In this document: one piece after another, positions 7,115-15,439 of the stretch | Layout: each line of letters starts with the position of its first letter | How positions within the stretch are numbered: the stretch's first letter is position 1 | Source: DATHGT01 sp035317605 | GTDB taxonomy: Bacteria > Methylomirabilota > Methylomirabilia > Rokubacteriales > CSP1-6 | DNA length: 57,555 nt | Direction: 5' to 3' | Assembly: GCA_035317605.1 (NCBI GenBank) | Contig: DATHGT010000045.1 | Location: 1-57,555 of the forward strand | Position numbers and translations under genes: made by a program | The notes under the pieces: model-generated | Told to the model about the DNA's origin: nothing | Database searches by the model: none | The model's input: the letters and a program-made list of their open reading frames with translations, nothing else

Positions 7115-9487
7115 ATGGCCAGCGCGACTGAAGAGCGGATGTTCGGCAAGTCCATCAAGCGACGGGAAGACCCGCGGTTCATCACGGGCCGCGGCCGGTA
7201 CACCGATGACCTGAAGCTCGCCGGGATGACGTACGCCGCGTTCGTCCGGAGCCCCCACGCGCGTGCCCGCGTCCGGAAGATCGACGTCGCGTCCGCGAAG
7301 GCGCGCCCCGGCGTGGTGGCGATCTTCATCGGTAAAGATATGACGGGCGTGAACTCGCTGCCGTGCGGGTGGCTCTTGCCCGAGCTGAAGATCCCGCCGC
7401 ATCCGCCGCTGGCGTCGGACGTCGCCCAGTACGTGGGCGATCCGGTCGCCGTGGTGATCGCGGACAGCCAGGAGGCCGCCCTCGATGCCGCGGAGGCGGT
7501 GCAGGTCGACTGGGAGCCGCTGCCTTCCGTCACCGGCACCGGGAAGGCGGCCAGCCCGGGCTCGCCGCAGATCCACGAAGTGGCGCCGAACAACGTCGCC
7601 TTCCGCTGGCAGATCGGCGACGCGGCGGCGACCGACGCGGCGTTCAAGTCCGCGGCTACCGTCGTGCGGAAGCACATTGTCAACCAGCGGCTCGTGGCCA
7701 ACGCCATGGAGCCGCGGGCCTGCGTGGCGCGCTACGACGACTCCACGGACGAGCTGACGCTCTGGGTCACGTCCCAGAACCCGCACGTGCACCGGTTGCT
7801 CATGACGGCGTTCGTGCTGGGCATTCCCGAGCACAAGGTGCGGGTCATCGCCCCGGACGTGGGCGGCGCCTTCGGATCGAAGATCTTCCTCTACAACGAG
7901 GAAACCGTTTGCTCGTGGGCCACGCGGAAGATCAAGCGGCCCATCCGCTGGACGGCCACCCGGCGCGAGGCGTTCCAGACCGACGCCCAAGGCCGCGACC
8001 ACGTCACCGAGGCCGAGCTGGCGCTCTCGAAAGACGGCAAGATCCTCGGGCTGCGCGTGAAGACGGTCGCCGCCATGGGCGCGTACTTGTCGACGTTCGC
8101 GCCGGCCGTGCCGACCTATCTTTACGGCACCCTGCTCAACGGCGTGTATGAGATGGGCGCGATCCACGCCGAGGTGACCGGCGTCTTCACCAACACCACG
8201 CCCGTCGACGCCTATCGCGGCGCCGGGCGTCCGGAGGCCGCGTACCTGATCGAGCGGATGATCGATGCCGGGGCGTCGGCCCTCAAGATGGACGTGGCGG
8301 AGCTCCGCAAGAAGAACTTCATCCCGAAGTTCGCCGACGGGTACCAGACCAAGGTCGCGCTCATGTACGACAGCGGCGACTATGGCACCACCTTCGACAA
8401 GCTGCTCGGGATGCTCGACTACAAGAAGTTCCGGACCGAGCAGGAGGCCGCGCGCAAGCAGGGCCGGCTCCTCGGTCTCGGGTTCTCGACCTACATCGAG
8501 GCGTGCTCGATCGCGCCGTCCAAGGTCGTCGGCGCGCTCGGCGCCCAGGCCGGCTTGTACGAGTCCGGCGCGGTGCGTGTGCACCCGACCGGGAAGGTGA
8601 CCGTGATGACCGGCTCGCACTCGCACGGGCAGGGCCACGAGACGACCTTCAGCCAGCTCGTGGCCGACCAGCTCGGCATCCCGATGGACGACGTGGAAAT
8701 CGTCCACGGCGACACGGGCACGGTGGCCTTCGGCATGGGAACGTACGGCAGCCGTTCGGCCTCGGTGGGCGGGACGGCCATCCTCATGTCGCTCAACAAG
8801 GTCAAGGAGAAGGGCAAGAAGATCGCGGCGCACCTGCTGGAGGCCTCGCCACAGGACATCGAGTACGCCGACGGCAAATTCCAGGTGAAGGGCTCGCCCG
8901 ACAAGGCGGTGCCGTTCGGCCAGGTTGCGCTGACGGCGTATGTGCCGCACAACTATCCGGAGGGGCTCGAGCCGGGCCTCGACGAGACGAGCTTCTACGA
9001 TCCGTCGAACTTCTGCTTCCCGTTCGGAGCCCACGCGTGTGTGGTGGAGGTCGACCGCGACACGGGGAAGGTCAAGATCCTGCGCTATCTCGCCGTGGAC
9101 GACGTCGGCAACGTCATCAACCCGATGATCGTCGACGGCATGGTTCACGGCGGCATCGCGCAGGGCGTGGCGCAAGCGCTGTGGGAGGGCGCCGTCTACG
9201 ACGATGCGTCCGGGCAGCTCGTGACGGGAACCATGATGGACTACGCGGTGCCCAGGGCCGACATGCTGACGATGTACGAGACCGATCGCACGGTGACGCC
9301 GACCCTCGTGAACCCGCTGGGCATCAAGGGCGCGGGGGAGACGGGGACGATCGCGTCGACACCCGCCGTGGTCAACGCCGTCGTCGACGCGCTGAGCCCG
9401 CTCGGCATCGATCACATCGAGGTCATGCCGCTCTCCGCCCAGCGGGTGTGGCAGACGATCCAGGGCGCTCCACGCCCCAAGGCCTAA
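7115..9487 (+). CDS. Molybdenum hydroxylase large subunit, form II CoxL-like
   Basis: This 790-residue protein of the xanthine oxidase family holds the molybdopterin cytosine dinucleotide cofactor. The active-site loop reads AYRGAGRPE (residues 366-374). True aerobic CO dehydrogenases (form I) have a cysteine in this loop (AYRCSFR), where Gly369 stands here. The protein is therefore the form II type, whose substrates are mostly unknown. GGAFGSK, GQGHETTFSQLVADQLG and KGAGETGTIAS are the other cofactor motifs, and the last carries the catalytic Glu at about residue 742. RBS AAGGGG comes from the structured element just upstream. Oxidation of an organic substrate such as a purine, aldehyde or aromatic acid is as likely as CO. 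Confidence 0.93.
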   Translation: MASATEERMFGKSIKRREDPRFITGRGRYTDDLKLAGMTYAAFVRSPHARARVRKIDVASAKARPGVVAIFIGKDMTGVNSLPCGWLLPELKIPPHPPLASDVAQYVGDPVAVVIADSQEAALDAAEAVQVDWEPLPSVTGTGKAASPGSPQIHEVAPNNVAFRWQIGDAAATDAAFKSAATVVRKHIVNQRLVANAMEPRACVARYDDSTDELTLWVTSQNPHVHRLLMTAFVLGIPEHKVRVIAPDVGGAFGSKIFLYNEETVCSWATRKIKRPIRWTATRREAFQTDAQGRDHVTEAELALSKDGKILGLRVKTVAAMGAYLSTFAPAVPTYLYGTLLNGVYEMGAIHAEVTGVFTNTTPVDAYRGAGRPEAAYLIERMIDAGASALKMDVAELRKKNFIPKFADGYQTKVALMYDSGDYGTTFDKLLGMLDYKKFRTEQEAARKQGRLLGLGFSTYIEACSIAPSKVVGALGAQAGLYESGAVRVHPTGKVTVMTGSHSHGQGHETTFSQLVADQLGIPMDDVEIVHGDTGTVAFGMGTYGSRSASVGGTAILMSLNKVKEKGKKIAAHLLEASPQDIEYADGKFQVKGSPDKAVPFGQVALTAYVPHNYPEGLEPGLDETSFYDPSNFCFPFGAHACVVEVDRDTGKVKILRYLAVDDVGNVINPMIVDGMVHGGIAQGVAQALWEGAVYDDASGQLVTGTMMDYAVPRADMLTMYETDRTVTPTLVNPLGIKGAGETGTIASTPAVVNAVVDALSPLGIDHIEVMPLSAQRVWQTIQGAPRPKA

Positions 9488-9509
9488 GTTCTCTCGAGAG
9501 GAGACGACC

Positions 9510-10376
9510 ATGTATCCAGCGGCCTTCGAGTATCACCAGCCGACCAGCGTGAGGGACGCCCTCGGGCTCCTCGGCCAGTTCAAGGACGACGCGAAGATCC
9601 TGGCCGGCGGCCACAGCCTGATCCCGATGATGAAGCTGCGGCTGGCCCAGCCCAAGCACCTGGTCGACCTGCGCAAGGTGCCGGGGCTGACCGGGATCCG
9701 CGAAGATCAGGGCGCGCTGGCCATCGGCGCCATGACCACGCACTGGCAGGTGGAATCGTCTGACCTGGTGAAGTCGAAGGCGCCGGTGCTCTGCGAGGTC
9801 GGCGGCATCATCGGCGATCCCGCCGTGCGCAACCTCGGCACCATCGGTGGATCGCTGGCCCACGCCGATCCCGCGGCCGACTGGCCGGCGATCATGCTGG
9901 CGCTCGGCGCGGAGATGGTCTGCGAAGGACCGAAAGGCCGCCGCACCGTGAAGGTCGACGACTGGTTCCAGGGCCTGATGTCCACGGCGCTGGGCGACGA
10001 CGAGCTGCTGGTCGAGGTCCGCGTTCCGCTCTGGCCGGCGGGCAGCGGCGCGGCCTACATGAAGTTCCCGCACCCGGCCTCGCGCTTCGCGGTCGTCGGT
10101 GTGGCCGCGGCGGTCACGCTCGACAAGCAGGGCAGCGCGACGAAGGTCGGCGTGGGCGTGACCGGCGCCGGCACCAAGGCCGTCCGCGCCAAGACCGTCG
10201 AGGCCGGCTGCACCGGCAAGAAGCTCGACGCCGCCACCATCGAAGCCGCCGCCCAGAAGGGCGCCGAAGGGGTCGACGTCCAGGCCGACCTCCAGGGCTC
10301 GGTCGAGTACAAGTCCCACCTCTGCCGCGTCTTCGCCAAGCGCGCCCTCAACGAAGCCGTCAAGCGCGCCAAGTAG
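9510..10376 (+). CDS. Molybdenum hydroxylase medium subunit (FAD), CoxM/CutM-like
   Basis: This 288-residue FAD-binding subunit completes the heterotrimer. AGGHSLIPMMKLRLAQP near residues 32-48 and NLGTIGGSLAHADPAADWP near 111-129 are the two flavin-binding loops of the PCMH-type fold. The C-terminal domain (CO_deh_flav_C type) includes GVTGAGTKAVRAK. GAGGAG lies about 8 bases before the ATG. S-L-M gene order is typical of form II operons; form I operons are usually M-S-L. The stop is followed within 5 bases by a strong hairpin shared with the convergent asnB. Confidence 0.94.
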   Translation: MYPAAFEYHQPTSVRDALGLLGQFKDDAKILAGGHSLIPMMKLRLAQPKHLVDLRKVPGLTGIREDQGALAIGAMTTHWQVESSDLVKSKAPVLCEVGGIIGDPAVRNLGTIGGSLAHADPAADWPAIMLALGAEMVCEGPKGRRTVKVDDWFQGLMSTALGDDELLVEVRVPLWPAGSGAAYMKFPHPASRFAVVGVAAAVTLDKQGSATKVGVGVTGAGTKAVRAKTVEAGCTGKKLDAATIEAAAQKGAEGVDVQADLQGSVEYKSHLCRVFAKRALNEAVKRAK

Positions 10377-10380
10377 CTCG

Positions 10381-10402
10381 GAGGGGGGCTCGCGCCCCCC
10401 TC
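10381..10402. terminator. Shared hairpin between convergent genes
   Basis: GAGGGGGGC-TCGC-GCCCCCCTC is a perfect 9-bp stem with a 4-base loop. It fills the gap between the medium-subunit stop and the asnB stop. Neither side has a T-run, so termination by this hairpin alone is uncertain, but its position suits a bidirectional 3' end. Confidence 0.6.
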
Positions 10403-10404
10403 GC

Positions 10405-12312
10405 TCACGTCCAGGTCGCGTCGGGCAGGTAGGATTCCCGCCAGCGCTCGAAGGCCAGCAGGGCCCACAGGACTTTTCGGTGATCTCGTCGAGACGACAT
10501 GTGTTCGGCGACGAGGCTACACACACCTTTGGGGTCCAGCAATCCCACGCGGCGGAGGCGGTCGGGGTGGAGGGTCTCCTCCAGCGCGGGGCGGAGGGGG
10601 CCGCGGAGCCACTGGGCGAGGGGGACGCCGAAGCCTTGCTTGCGGCGGTCGATGATCGCGTCGGGCAGGCGGCCCTTCAGCGCGCGCTTGAGGACGTACT
10701 TGGTCGTGAAGCCGTGGAGCTTCAGCGACGAGGGCATCGCGCAGGTGAGCGCCACCAGATCGGGGTCGAGGAAGGGCGCGCGCGCCTCCACGCCGTGGGC
10801 CATGGTGGCGCGGTCCATCTTCACGAGGGTCTGGCCGGCCATGTAGAGCTTGCTGTGGTGGTAGACGAGCCGGCTGATCGCGTCGCCGGCGGGTGCTCCC
10901 TCCATCAGATCGGCGACGTCGGCGTAGGGGTCGAACGCCGCGACGGCCCGACTCACGACCGGGGTCACCAGCTCGCGTTGTTCGGACGGGATCGCACCGC
11001 CCATCATGATCTGGAGGGCGACGTCCATCGGGTGGACGGCGCCGCGGAAGAACTGCTTGAGCAGGAAGCCGGGACTCCCGTACTTCGTGGAGGCGGGAAG
11101 CGCGTCGACCAGACGGGCCGCGGATCGTAGGACGCCTGCCGGTAGGCGGCTCGTCGCGCGGACGGGACCGAGCGCGAGCGCGGTCGGGTAGCCGCACAGC
11201 AGCTCGTCGCCTCCGTCGCCGCCGAGGGCCACCGTCACCGATTGTCGGGTGTGGCGGGCGAGGTGCACGGTGGGCAGGAACGCGGGATCGGCCAGCGGCT
11301 CGTCGAGCAGCGTTCCCAGCCGCTCGATGAGCGCTGAGGCGTCAGTCGACGTGAACGTGAACTGGTGATGCTCCGTGCCCAGGCGCTCGGCGACCGCGCG
11401 CGCGAAGCGCTCCTCGCTGTAGCTCGGCTCCTCGAAGCCGACGGAGAAGGTCTGGAACGTCCGGCCGGGCTCGACCGCCCTCGCCGCGGCGGTGACGGCG
11501 CTGGAGTCGATCCCGCCGCTCAGAAAAATGCCGACGGGCACGTCGCTCACGAGACGGTGGCGCACGGACGCGCACAGCGAGTCCCACAGCGCTTCCGCCC
11601 ACGCCTCGGCGCTCCGCGATTCATGCTGACGCGGCGCGTCGAACGGGATGTCCCAATACCGATCGAGCCGGATCTTGCCGTCGGCCACGGTGAGGGTGTG
11701 GCCCGGAGGCAGCTTGAAGATGCCTTCGAGAATCGTATGGGGATCCGGGATGTATCCATGTGTCAGATAACGCGAGAAGCCATGGAGATCGAGGCCTCGC
11801 ACGACGTCGGGATGAGCGAGCAGCGCCCGCAGCTCGGAGCCGAACACGAAGCAGCCCGGGCGCTCGGCGTAATAGAACGGCTTTTCGCCCATCCGGTCGC
11901 GGGCCGCGAACAGCGTCTGGCGCTCGGCGTCCCAGAGCACGAGCGCGAACATCCCGTTGAAGCGGGTCACGCAGTCCTCGCCGAACTCCTCCCACGCGTG
12001 GACGATCACCTCGGTGTCGGAGCTGGTCGTGAAGCGATGGCCTCGAGCGCGCAGGTCGGCGGCCAGGCTGCGGTAGTTGTAGATCTCTCCGTTCAGCATG
12101 GCGTGGACGGTGCCGGTCTCGTTGGCGATCGGCTGGCGGCCGGTGGCGAGGTCGATGATGTTGAGGCGGCGGTGGCCGAGCGCGACTGACCCGTCGACGT
12201 AGTACCCTTCGTCGTCGGGCCCGCGGTGGCGCAGGGTCGCCGTCATCCGGCGGACGACGGCTTCGTCGGCGGGCCGGTGATTCAGCGAGACGAATCCGCT
12301 AAGCCCGCACAT
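10405..12312 (-). CDS. asnB: Asparagine synthetase B, glutamine-hydrolysing type
   Basis: This 635-residue enzyme has an N-terminal class II glutaminase domain and a C-terminal AMP-forming synthetase. The start is fixed by MCGLSGF: Cys2 is the catalytic nucleophile exposed after Met removal. RRLNIIDLATGRQPI, NGEIYNY and SSDTEVIVHAWEE shape the glutamine site. VGIFLSGGIDSSAV is the PP-loop, and ALGGDGGDELLCGYP and KMDRATMAHGVEARAPFLD complete the synthetase site. Close relatives also amidate sugars or peptides in cell-surface loci. The glycosylation pair upstream on the other strand makes an envelope role possible, but general asparagine synthesis fits equally well. It is the only large gene on the minus strand here. 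Confidence 0.88.
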   Translation of the reverse strand: MCGLSGFVSLNHRPADEAVVRRMTATLRHRGPDDEGYYVDGSVALGHRRLNIIDLATGRQPIANETGTVHAMLNGEIYNYRSLAADLRARGHRFTTSSDTEVIVHAWEEFGEDCVTRFNGMFALVLWDAERQTLFAARDRMGEKPFYYAERPGCFVFGSELRALLAHPDVVRGLDLHGFSRYLTHGYIPDPHTILEGIFKLPPGHTLTVADGKIRLDRYWDIPFDAPRQHESRSAEAWAEALWDSLCASVRHRLVSDVPVGIFLSGGIDSSAVTAAARAVEPGRTFQTFSVGFEEPSYSEERFARAVAERLGTEHHQFTFTSTDASALIERLGTLLDEPLADPAFLPTVHLARHTRQSVTVALGGDGGDELLCGYPTALALGPVRATSRLPAGVLRSAARLVDALPASTKYGSPGFLLKQFFRGAVHPMDVALQIMMGGAIPSEQRELVTPVVSRAVAAFDPYADVADLMEGAPAGDAISRLVYHHSKLYMAGQTLVKMDRATMAHGVEARAPFLDPDLVALTCAMPSSLKLHGFTTKYVLKRALKGRLPDAIIDRRKQGFGVPLAQWLRGPLRPALEETLHPDRLRRVGLLDPKGVCSLVAEHMSSRRDHRKVLWALLAFERWRESYLPDATWT

Positions 12313-12347
12313 GGCCTTCTCGATCGCGCTCGGCCGAGGAGCGCCAC

Positions 12348-12426
12348 GGCTTCGCCGGGGCGTGACGAGCATCTGGGGGGATTGGGGGGCCCGTAGCGAG
12401 GCCCCTCATGTCGGTCAAGGGTTTTC
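12348..12426 (+). repeat. Structured intergenic element, copy 2
   Basis: This copy matches the element at 7033-7110: a GGC-TTC-GCC hairpin with outer CGCC/GGCG pairing, then a G-run, GGGGGGCC, a short variable spacer, GGCCCC and a closing CAAGGGTTTT. The first loop is GAA in one copy and TTC in the other, yet the stem is kept. The copy lies between the divergent asnB and glycosyltransferase starts. Confidence 0.6.
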
Positions 12427-12507
12427 CGCGCGTCACTTCGCGCGCCACTCGCATAGGATGGGGAGGCTCGGACGGGTCACGTGGAGAAGAATACCAGCGG
12501 AGCCGGC

Positions 12508-14121
12508 ATGATCGATCAACGATGGCGGGTGGCCTTCCTGGCGCCCCTCGCCCTCGCCGCCGCGCTCTTCCTGCCCGGCATCGGCCAGCGCATCCTCTAC
12601 ATCGGCGACGAGGCGCGCTACGCGCTGCTCGCCCGCACCATGGTCGAGACCGGCGACTGGCTCGTCCCCCGGATCGGCGCCGAAGTGCACATGGAGAAAT
12701 CGCCGCTCTTCATCTGGACGATCGCGGCGTTCTCGCTGGCCGGCCGCAGGGTCACGGAGCTGACGGCCGTGCTGCCCGCCGCGCTGAGCGGGATCGCCGG
12801 CGTTGGCGCCACGCTGGTGCTCGGCCGGCGGTTGTTCGGCTCCCGCGCAGGTTTGCTGTCTGCGCTCGTACTGGCCACGGTGTGGGGGTACTACTGGCAC
12901 GCGCGGATGGCGCTGGCCGACATCATGGTGACGTGCTTCGCGATCGGGGCGGCGGCGGCGTTCGCGACGGTCGTGGCGTCCGGCGAGAGTCGACGCGGGC
13001 CGATGGCGATCTGCTGGGCGTGTCTCGGACTTGGGCTGTCGGCCAAGGGCCCGGTCGGACTGATGCCGCTGATCCCGTTCGCCGCGTTCCTGGTCTGGGA
13101 GGAGGGGTGGCGCGCGCTCGCCAAGTTGAGGCCGCTGATGGGCGCGCTGATCGTCGCGGCGATCTCGGCGCCGTGGGTGCTCGGCTTCGCGCTCGCGAGC
13201 GGCGAGAGCTACGTGGAGAGCGTGGTGCTCGCCGACTACGTCGGTCCCCGGCTCCGGGCCTGGGACCGGGCCGGCGAGCTGTTCTTCGCCGCGGGCCCGA
13301 TCGGCGTCGGATTTCTGCCGTGGGTTCCGTTCCTGCCGTCGGCGCTGCGCCAGGGATGGTGGCGAGCGCAGGACGCGGGTCTGCGCCGGCGGTTTCGCTT
13401 TCTGCTGGTGTGGGTGCTCGCCTACGTGATCGTGATCACCCTCCTGCCGCACAAGCGCGATCGCTACCTGCTGGCGACGTATCCGGTCCTCGCGATCATG
13501 GTCGGCTGGCTCTGGGATCGGTGGGCCGAACCCGCGGTCGCCCAGGGACTTCGCCTGAACGCGTGGATCTGGGCGGCGGTCGCCGTCCTGATCGCGTCGC
13601 TGCTTCTCTTCCCGGTCCGTGGAAGACCGGAGCTGATGGCGCTGGTGCCCCTCGCGCTCGCCGGCAAGCTCGTGGTCGTCGGCTTGTTTCTCGCGGCGGC
13701 GGTGCTCGCGGTCGTCGCCGCGCACCGCGGACGCGCGCTAGCCACCTTCACCGCCATCTGCGTGCCGATGGCGCTCCTGCTCGCCTACGAGGGCCGTGTC
13801 TACGTGAGACAGCACAACCGGATGTTCGACGTCAAAAGCCTGGCCCAGCGACTGGCCGCGCGCGCCACGCCCGCCGATCAGCTCGTGACGTACCGCTACC
13901 AGCACCTGGCCCTCCAGTTCTACGCCGGCCGTCCGGTCGAGCGGGCGTTGACACCGGAGCAGGTCCGGACGCTCGCGTCGGACGGCCGGGCGATCTACCT
14001 GGTCACCGACGATCGCGCGTGGCCGGTCCTGGCGAACGCGACCGCGCGCCCGTGGGGCGTCGTCGACCAGGCGACGATCGGGGGCCGTCGGCTCGTCGTG
14101 GCCACCACGGAGCGCCCATGA
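12508..14121 (+). CDS. ArnT/PMT-type membrane glycosyltransferase
   Basis: This 537-residue integral membrane protein has a long series of hydrophobic segments and a soluble C-terminal part. GDEARYALLARTMVETGDW followed by EVHMEKSPLFIWTIA is the first periplasmic loop of the GT-C family that includes ArnT, with the catalytic Asp/Glu pair in GDEARY. These enzymes move a sugar from a polyprenyl phosphate carrier to lipid A, protein or glycan outside the membrane. ATG 12508 has GGAG 5 bases upstream and is preferred to an in-frame GTG at 12481. The next gene encodes a matching carrier-loading enzyme. The acceptor is unknown. Confidence 0.85.
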   Translation: MIDQRWRVAFLAPLALAAALFLPGIGQRILYIGDEARYALLARTMVETGDWLVPRIGAEVHMEKSPLFIWTIAAFSLAGRRVTELTAVLPAALSGIAGVGATLVLGRRLFGSRAGLLSALVLATVWGYYWHARMALADIMVTCFAIGAAAAFATVVASGESRRGPMAICWACLGLGLSAKGPVGLMPLIPFAAFLVWEEGWRALAKLRPLMGALIVAAISAPWVLGFALASGESYVESVVLADYVGPRLRAWDRAGELFFAAGPIGVGFLPWVPFLPSALRQGWWRAQDAGLRRRFRFLLVWVLAYVIVITLLPHKRDRYLLATYPVLAIMVGWLWDRWAEPAVAQGLRLNAWIWAAVAVLIASLLLFPVRGRPELMALVPLALAGKLVVVGLFLAAAVLAVVAAHRGRALATFTAICVPMALLLAYEGRVYVRQHNRMFDVKSLAQRLAARATPADQLVTYRYQHLALQFYAGRPVERALTPEQVRTLASDGRAIYLVTDDRAWPVLANATARPWGVVDQATIGGRRLVVATTERP

Positions 14122-14861
14122 GCGCGGCGCCGGCGCTCAGCATCGTGCTGCCCGTTTACAACGAGGTGGACAGCCTCGGCCCGCTGTGGCAGGAGCTGGT
14201 CGAGCTCCTGTCGACCCTGGCGGACTCCGTCGAGGTGATCTTCGTCGACGACGGCTCCATCGACGGGAGCGCCGAGATCCTCCAGCGGATCGCCAAGGAA
14301 GATCACCGCGTCCGCCTGATCCGCTTCGAAGCGAACGCTGGGCTCAGCGCGTCCTTCTACGCGGGACTCCAGGCCACGCGCGGGCGCATCGTGGCGACCA
14401 TGGACAGCGATCTGCAGTCCGATCCGCGCGACATCCCCATGCTCATGAAGTATCTGGACGACGCCGACGCCGTGGTCGGCTGGCGACAGGTCCGCCACGA
14501 CTCGTTTCTCAAGCGCGCCTCGTCCCGGATCGCCAACGGCATCCGCAAGGCCGTGAGCGGCGATCACGTGCAGGACAGCGCGTGCAGCCTGCGCGTGATG
14601 CGGCGCGAGTGCGTCGCCGCGGTGCCGCCGTTCACGGGGATGCACCGCTTCATGCCCACGCTGCTGAAGATCGCCGGGTTCCGCGTGATCCAGGTCCGCG
14701 TGAACCATCGGGCGCGCCGGTTCGGACGCTCCAAGTTCGGGGTGAGCGATCGCGCGTTCTCGGCCTTCGCCGACCTGCTCGTGGTGCGGTGGATGATGTA
14801 CCGGCGGCTTCGCTATCGCATCGCCGAGACCCTCGATTCCACGGGCGAGGGCGGCCCCTGA
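14118..14861 (+). CDS. GT2 polyprenyl-phosphate sugar synthase (DPM/ArnC/GtrB-like)
   Basis: This 247-residue GT-A enzyme has SIVLPVYNEVDSLGPLW at its N-terminus, VIFVDDGSIDGSAEIL and ATMDSDLQSDPRDIP, where DSD is the metal-binding motif. QVRVNHRARRFGRSKFG near the C-terminus is typical of dolichyl/undecaprenyl-phosphate sugar synthases. The usual two C-terminal membrane helices of GtrB are absent, so it resembles soluble DPM1. Its ATG overlaps the stop of the GT-C gene. The pair probably loads a sugar onto undecaprenyl phosphate and then transfers it at the outer face of the inner membrane. Confidence 0.87.
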   Translation: MSAAPALSIVLPVYNEVDSLGPLWQELVELLSTLADSVEVIFVDDGSIDGSAEILQRIAKEDHRVRLIRFEANAGLSASFYAGLQATRGRIVATMDSDLQSDPRDIPMLMKYLDDADAVVGWRQVRHDSFLKRASSRIANGIRKAVSGDHVQDSACSLRVMRRECVAAVPPFTGMHRFMPTLLKIAGFRVIQVRVNHRARRFGRSKFGVSDRAFSAFADLLVVRWMMYRRLRYRIAETLDSTGEGGP

Positions 14862-15433
14862 TCGTCGGCCTGGTGCTCGCCGCCGGCCTGGCGCGGCGGA
14901 TGGGAGGGGGCAAGCTCCTGCTCGTCCTGGGCGGCAAGCCCATCGTCCGCTGGAGCGTCGAGGCGCTCCGTCCCCACGTGGACGATCTCGTCGTCGTGAC
15001 CGGCGGCGGAGAAGACGCCATTCGCGCCGCGCTGGGCGGCCTCGGCGTCCGCTTCGTCTCCAACCCGCATCCCGAGGCGGGGCAGGGCACCTCGATCGCG
15101 AGTGGCGCCTCGGAGCTGGGCCGCGAGACCGAGGCGGTGATCATCGCGCTCGGCGATCAGCCGCGCGTGCCCCCGGACGTGGTGCCCGCGCTGCTCGCGA
15201 CGTGGCGCCGGACCGGCCAGGCGATCGTCGCGCCGGTGTACCGCGGCGTTCACGGGACGCCCGTGCTCTTCGCCGCGGACGTCTTTCCCGAGCTGGCCGC
15301 GCTCACCGGCGACGCGGGGGCGCGCGGTGTCGTCGCCGCGCGCCCCGACCGCGTCGCGCGCGTGACTTTCGATCACCCGATGCCCGCGGACGTCGACACG
15401 CCCGAAGACTTCGCGCGACTTCATGTAGAATAG
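14858..15433 (+). CDS. MocA/MobA-like molybdopterin nucleotidyltransferase
   Basis: This protein of about 191 residues has GLVLAAGLARRMGGGKLLL, the nucleotide-binding loop of MobA/MocA enzymes, and IIALGDQPRVPPDVV, where GDQP is the metal-binding motif. VDTPEDFARL closes the domain. MocA makes the cytosine dinucleotide cofactor needed by xanthine-oxidase-family enzymes of the CO dehydrogenase type, which matches the hydroxylase at 6.5-10.4 kb. The start is uncertain. CTG 14858 overlaps the previous stop and keeps the first beta strand. GTG 14873 would cut that strand, and other starts lie well inside the previous gene. Confidence 0.85.
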   Translation: MIVGLVLAAGLARRMGGGKLLLVLGGKPIVRWSVEALRPHVDDLVVVTGGGEDAIRAALGGLGVRFVSNPHPEAGQGTSIASGASELGRETEAVIIALGDQPRVPPDVVPALLATWRRTGQAIVAPVYRGVHGTPVLFAADVFPELAALTGDAGARGVVAARPDRVARVTFDHPMPADVDTPEDFARLHVE

Positions 15434-15439
15434 GCGCTC

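Noticed and set aside
7115..9487. Annotation as a true aerobic CO dehydrogenase (form I, coxL)
   Set aside because: The active-site loop reads AYRGAGR and lacks the copper-binding cysteine of AYRCSFR. The S-L-M order also points to form II.
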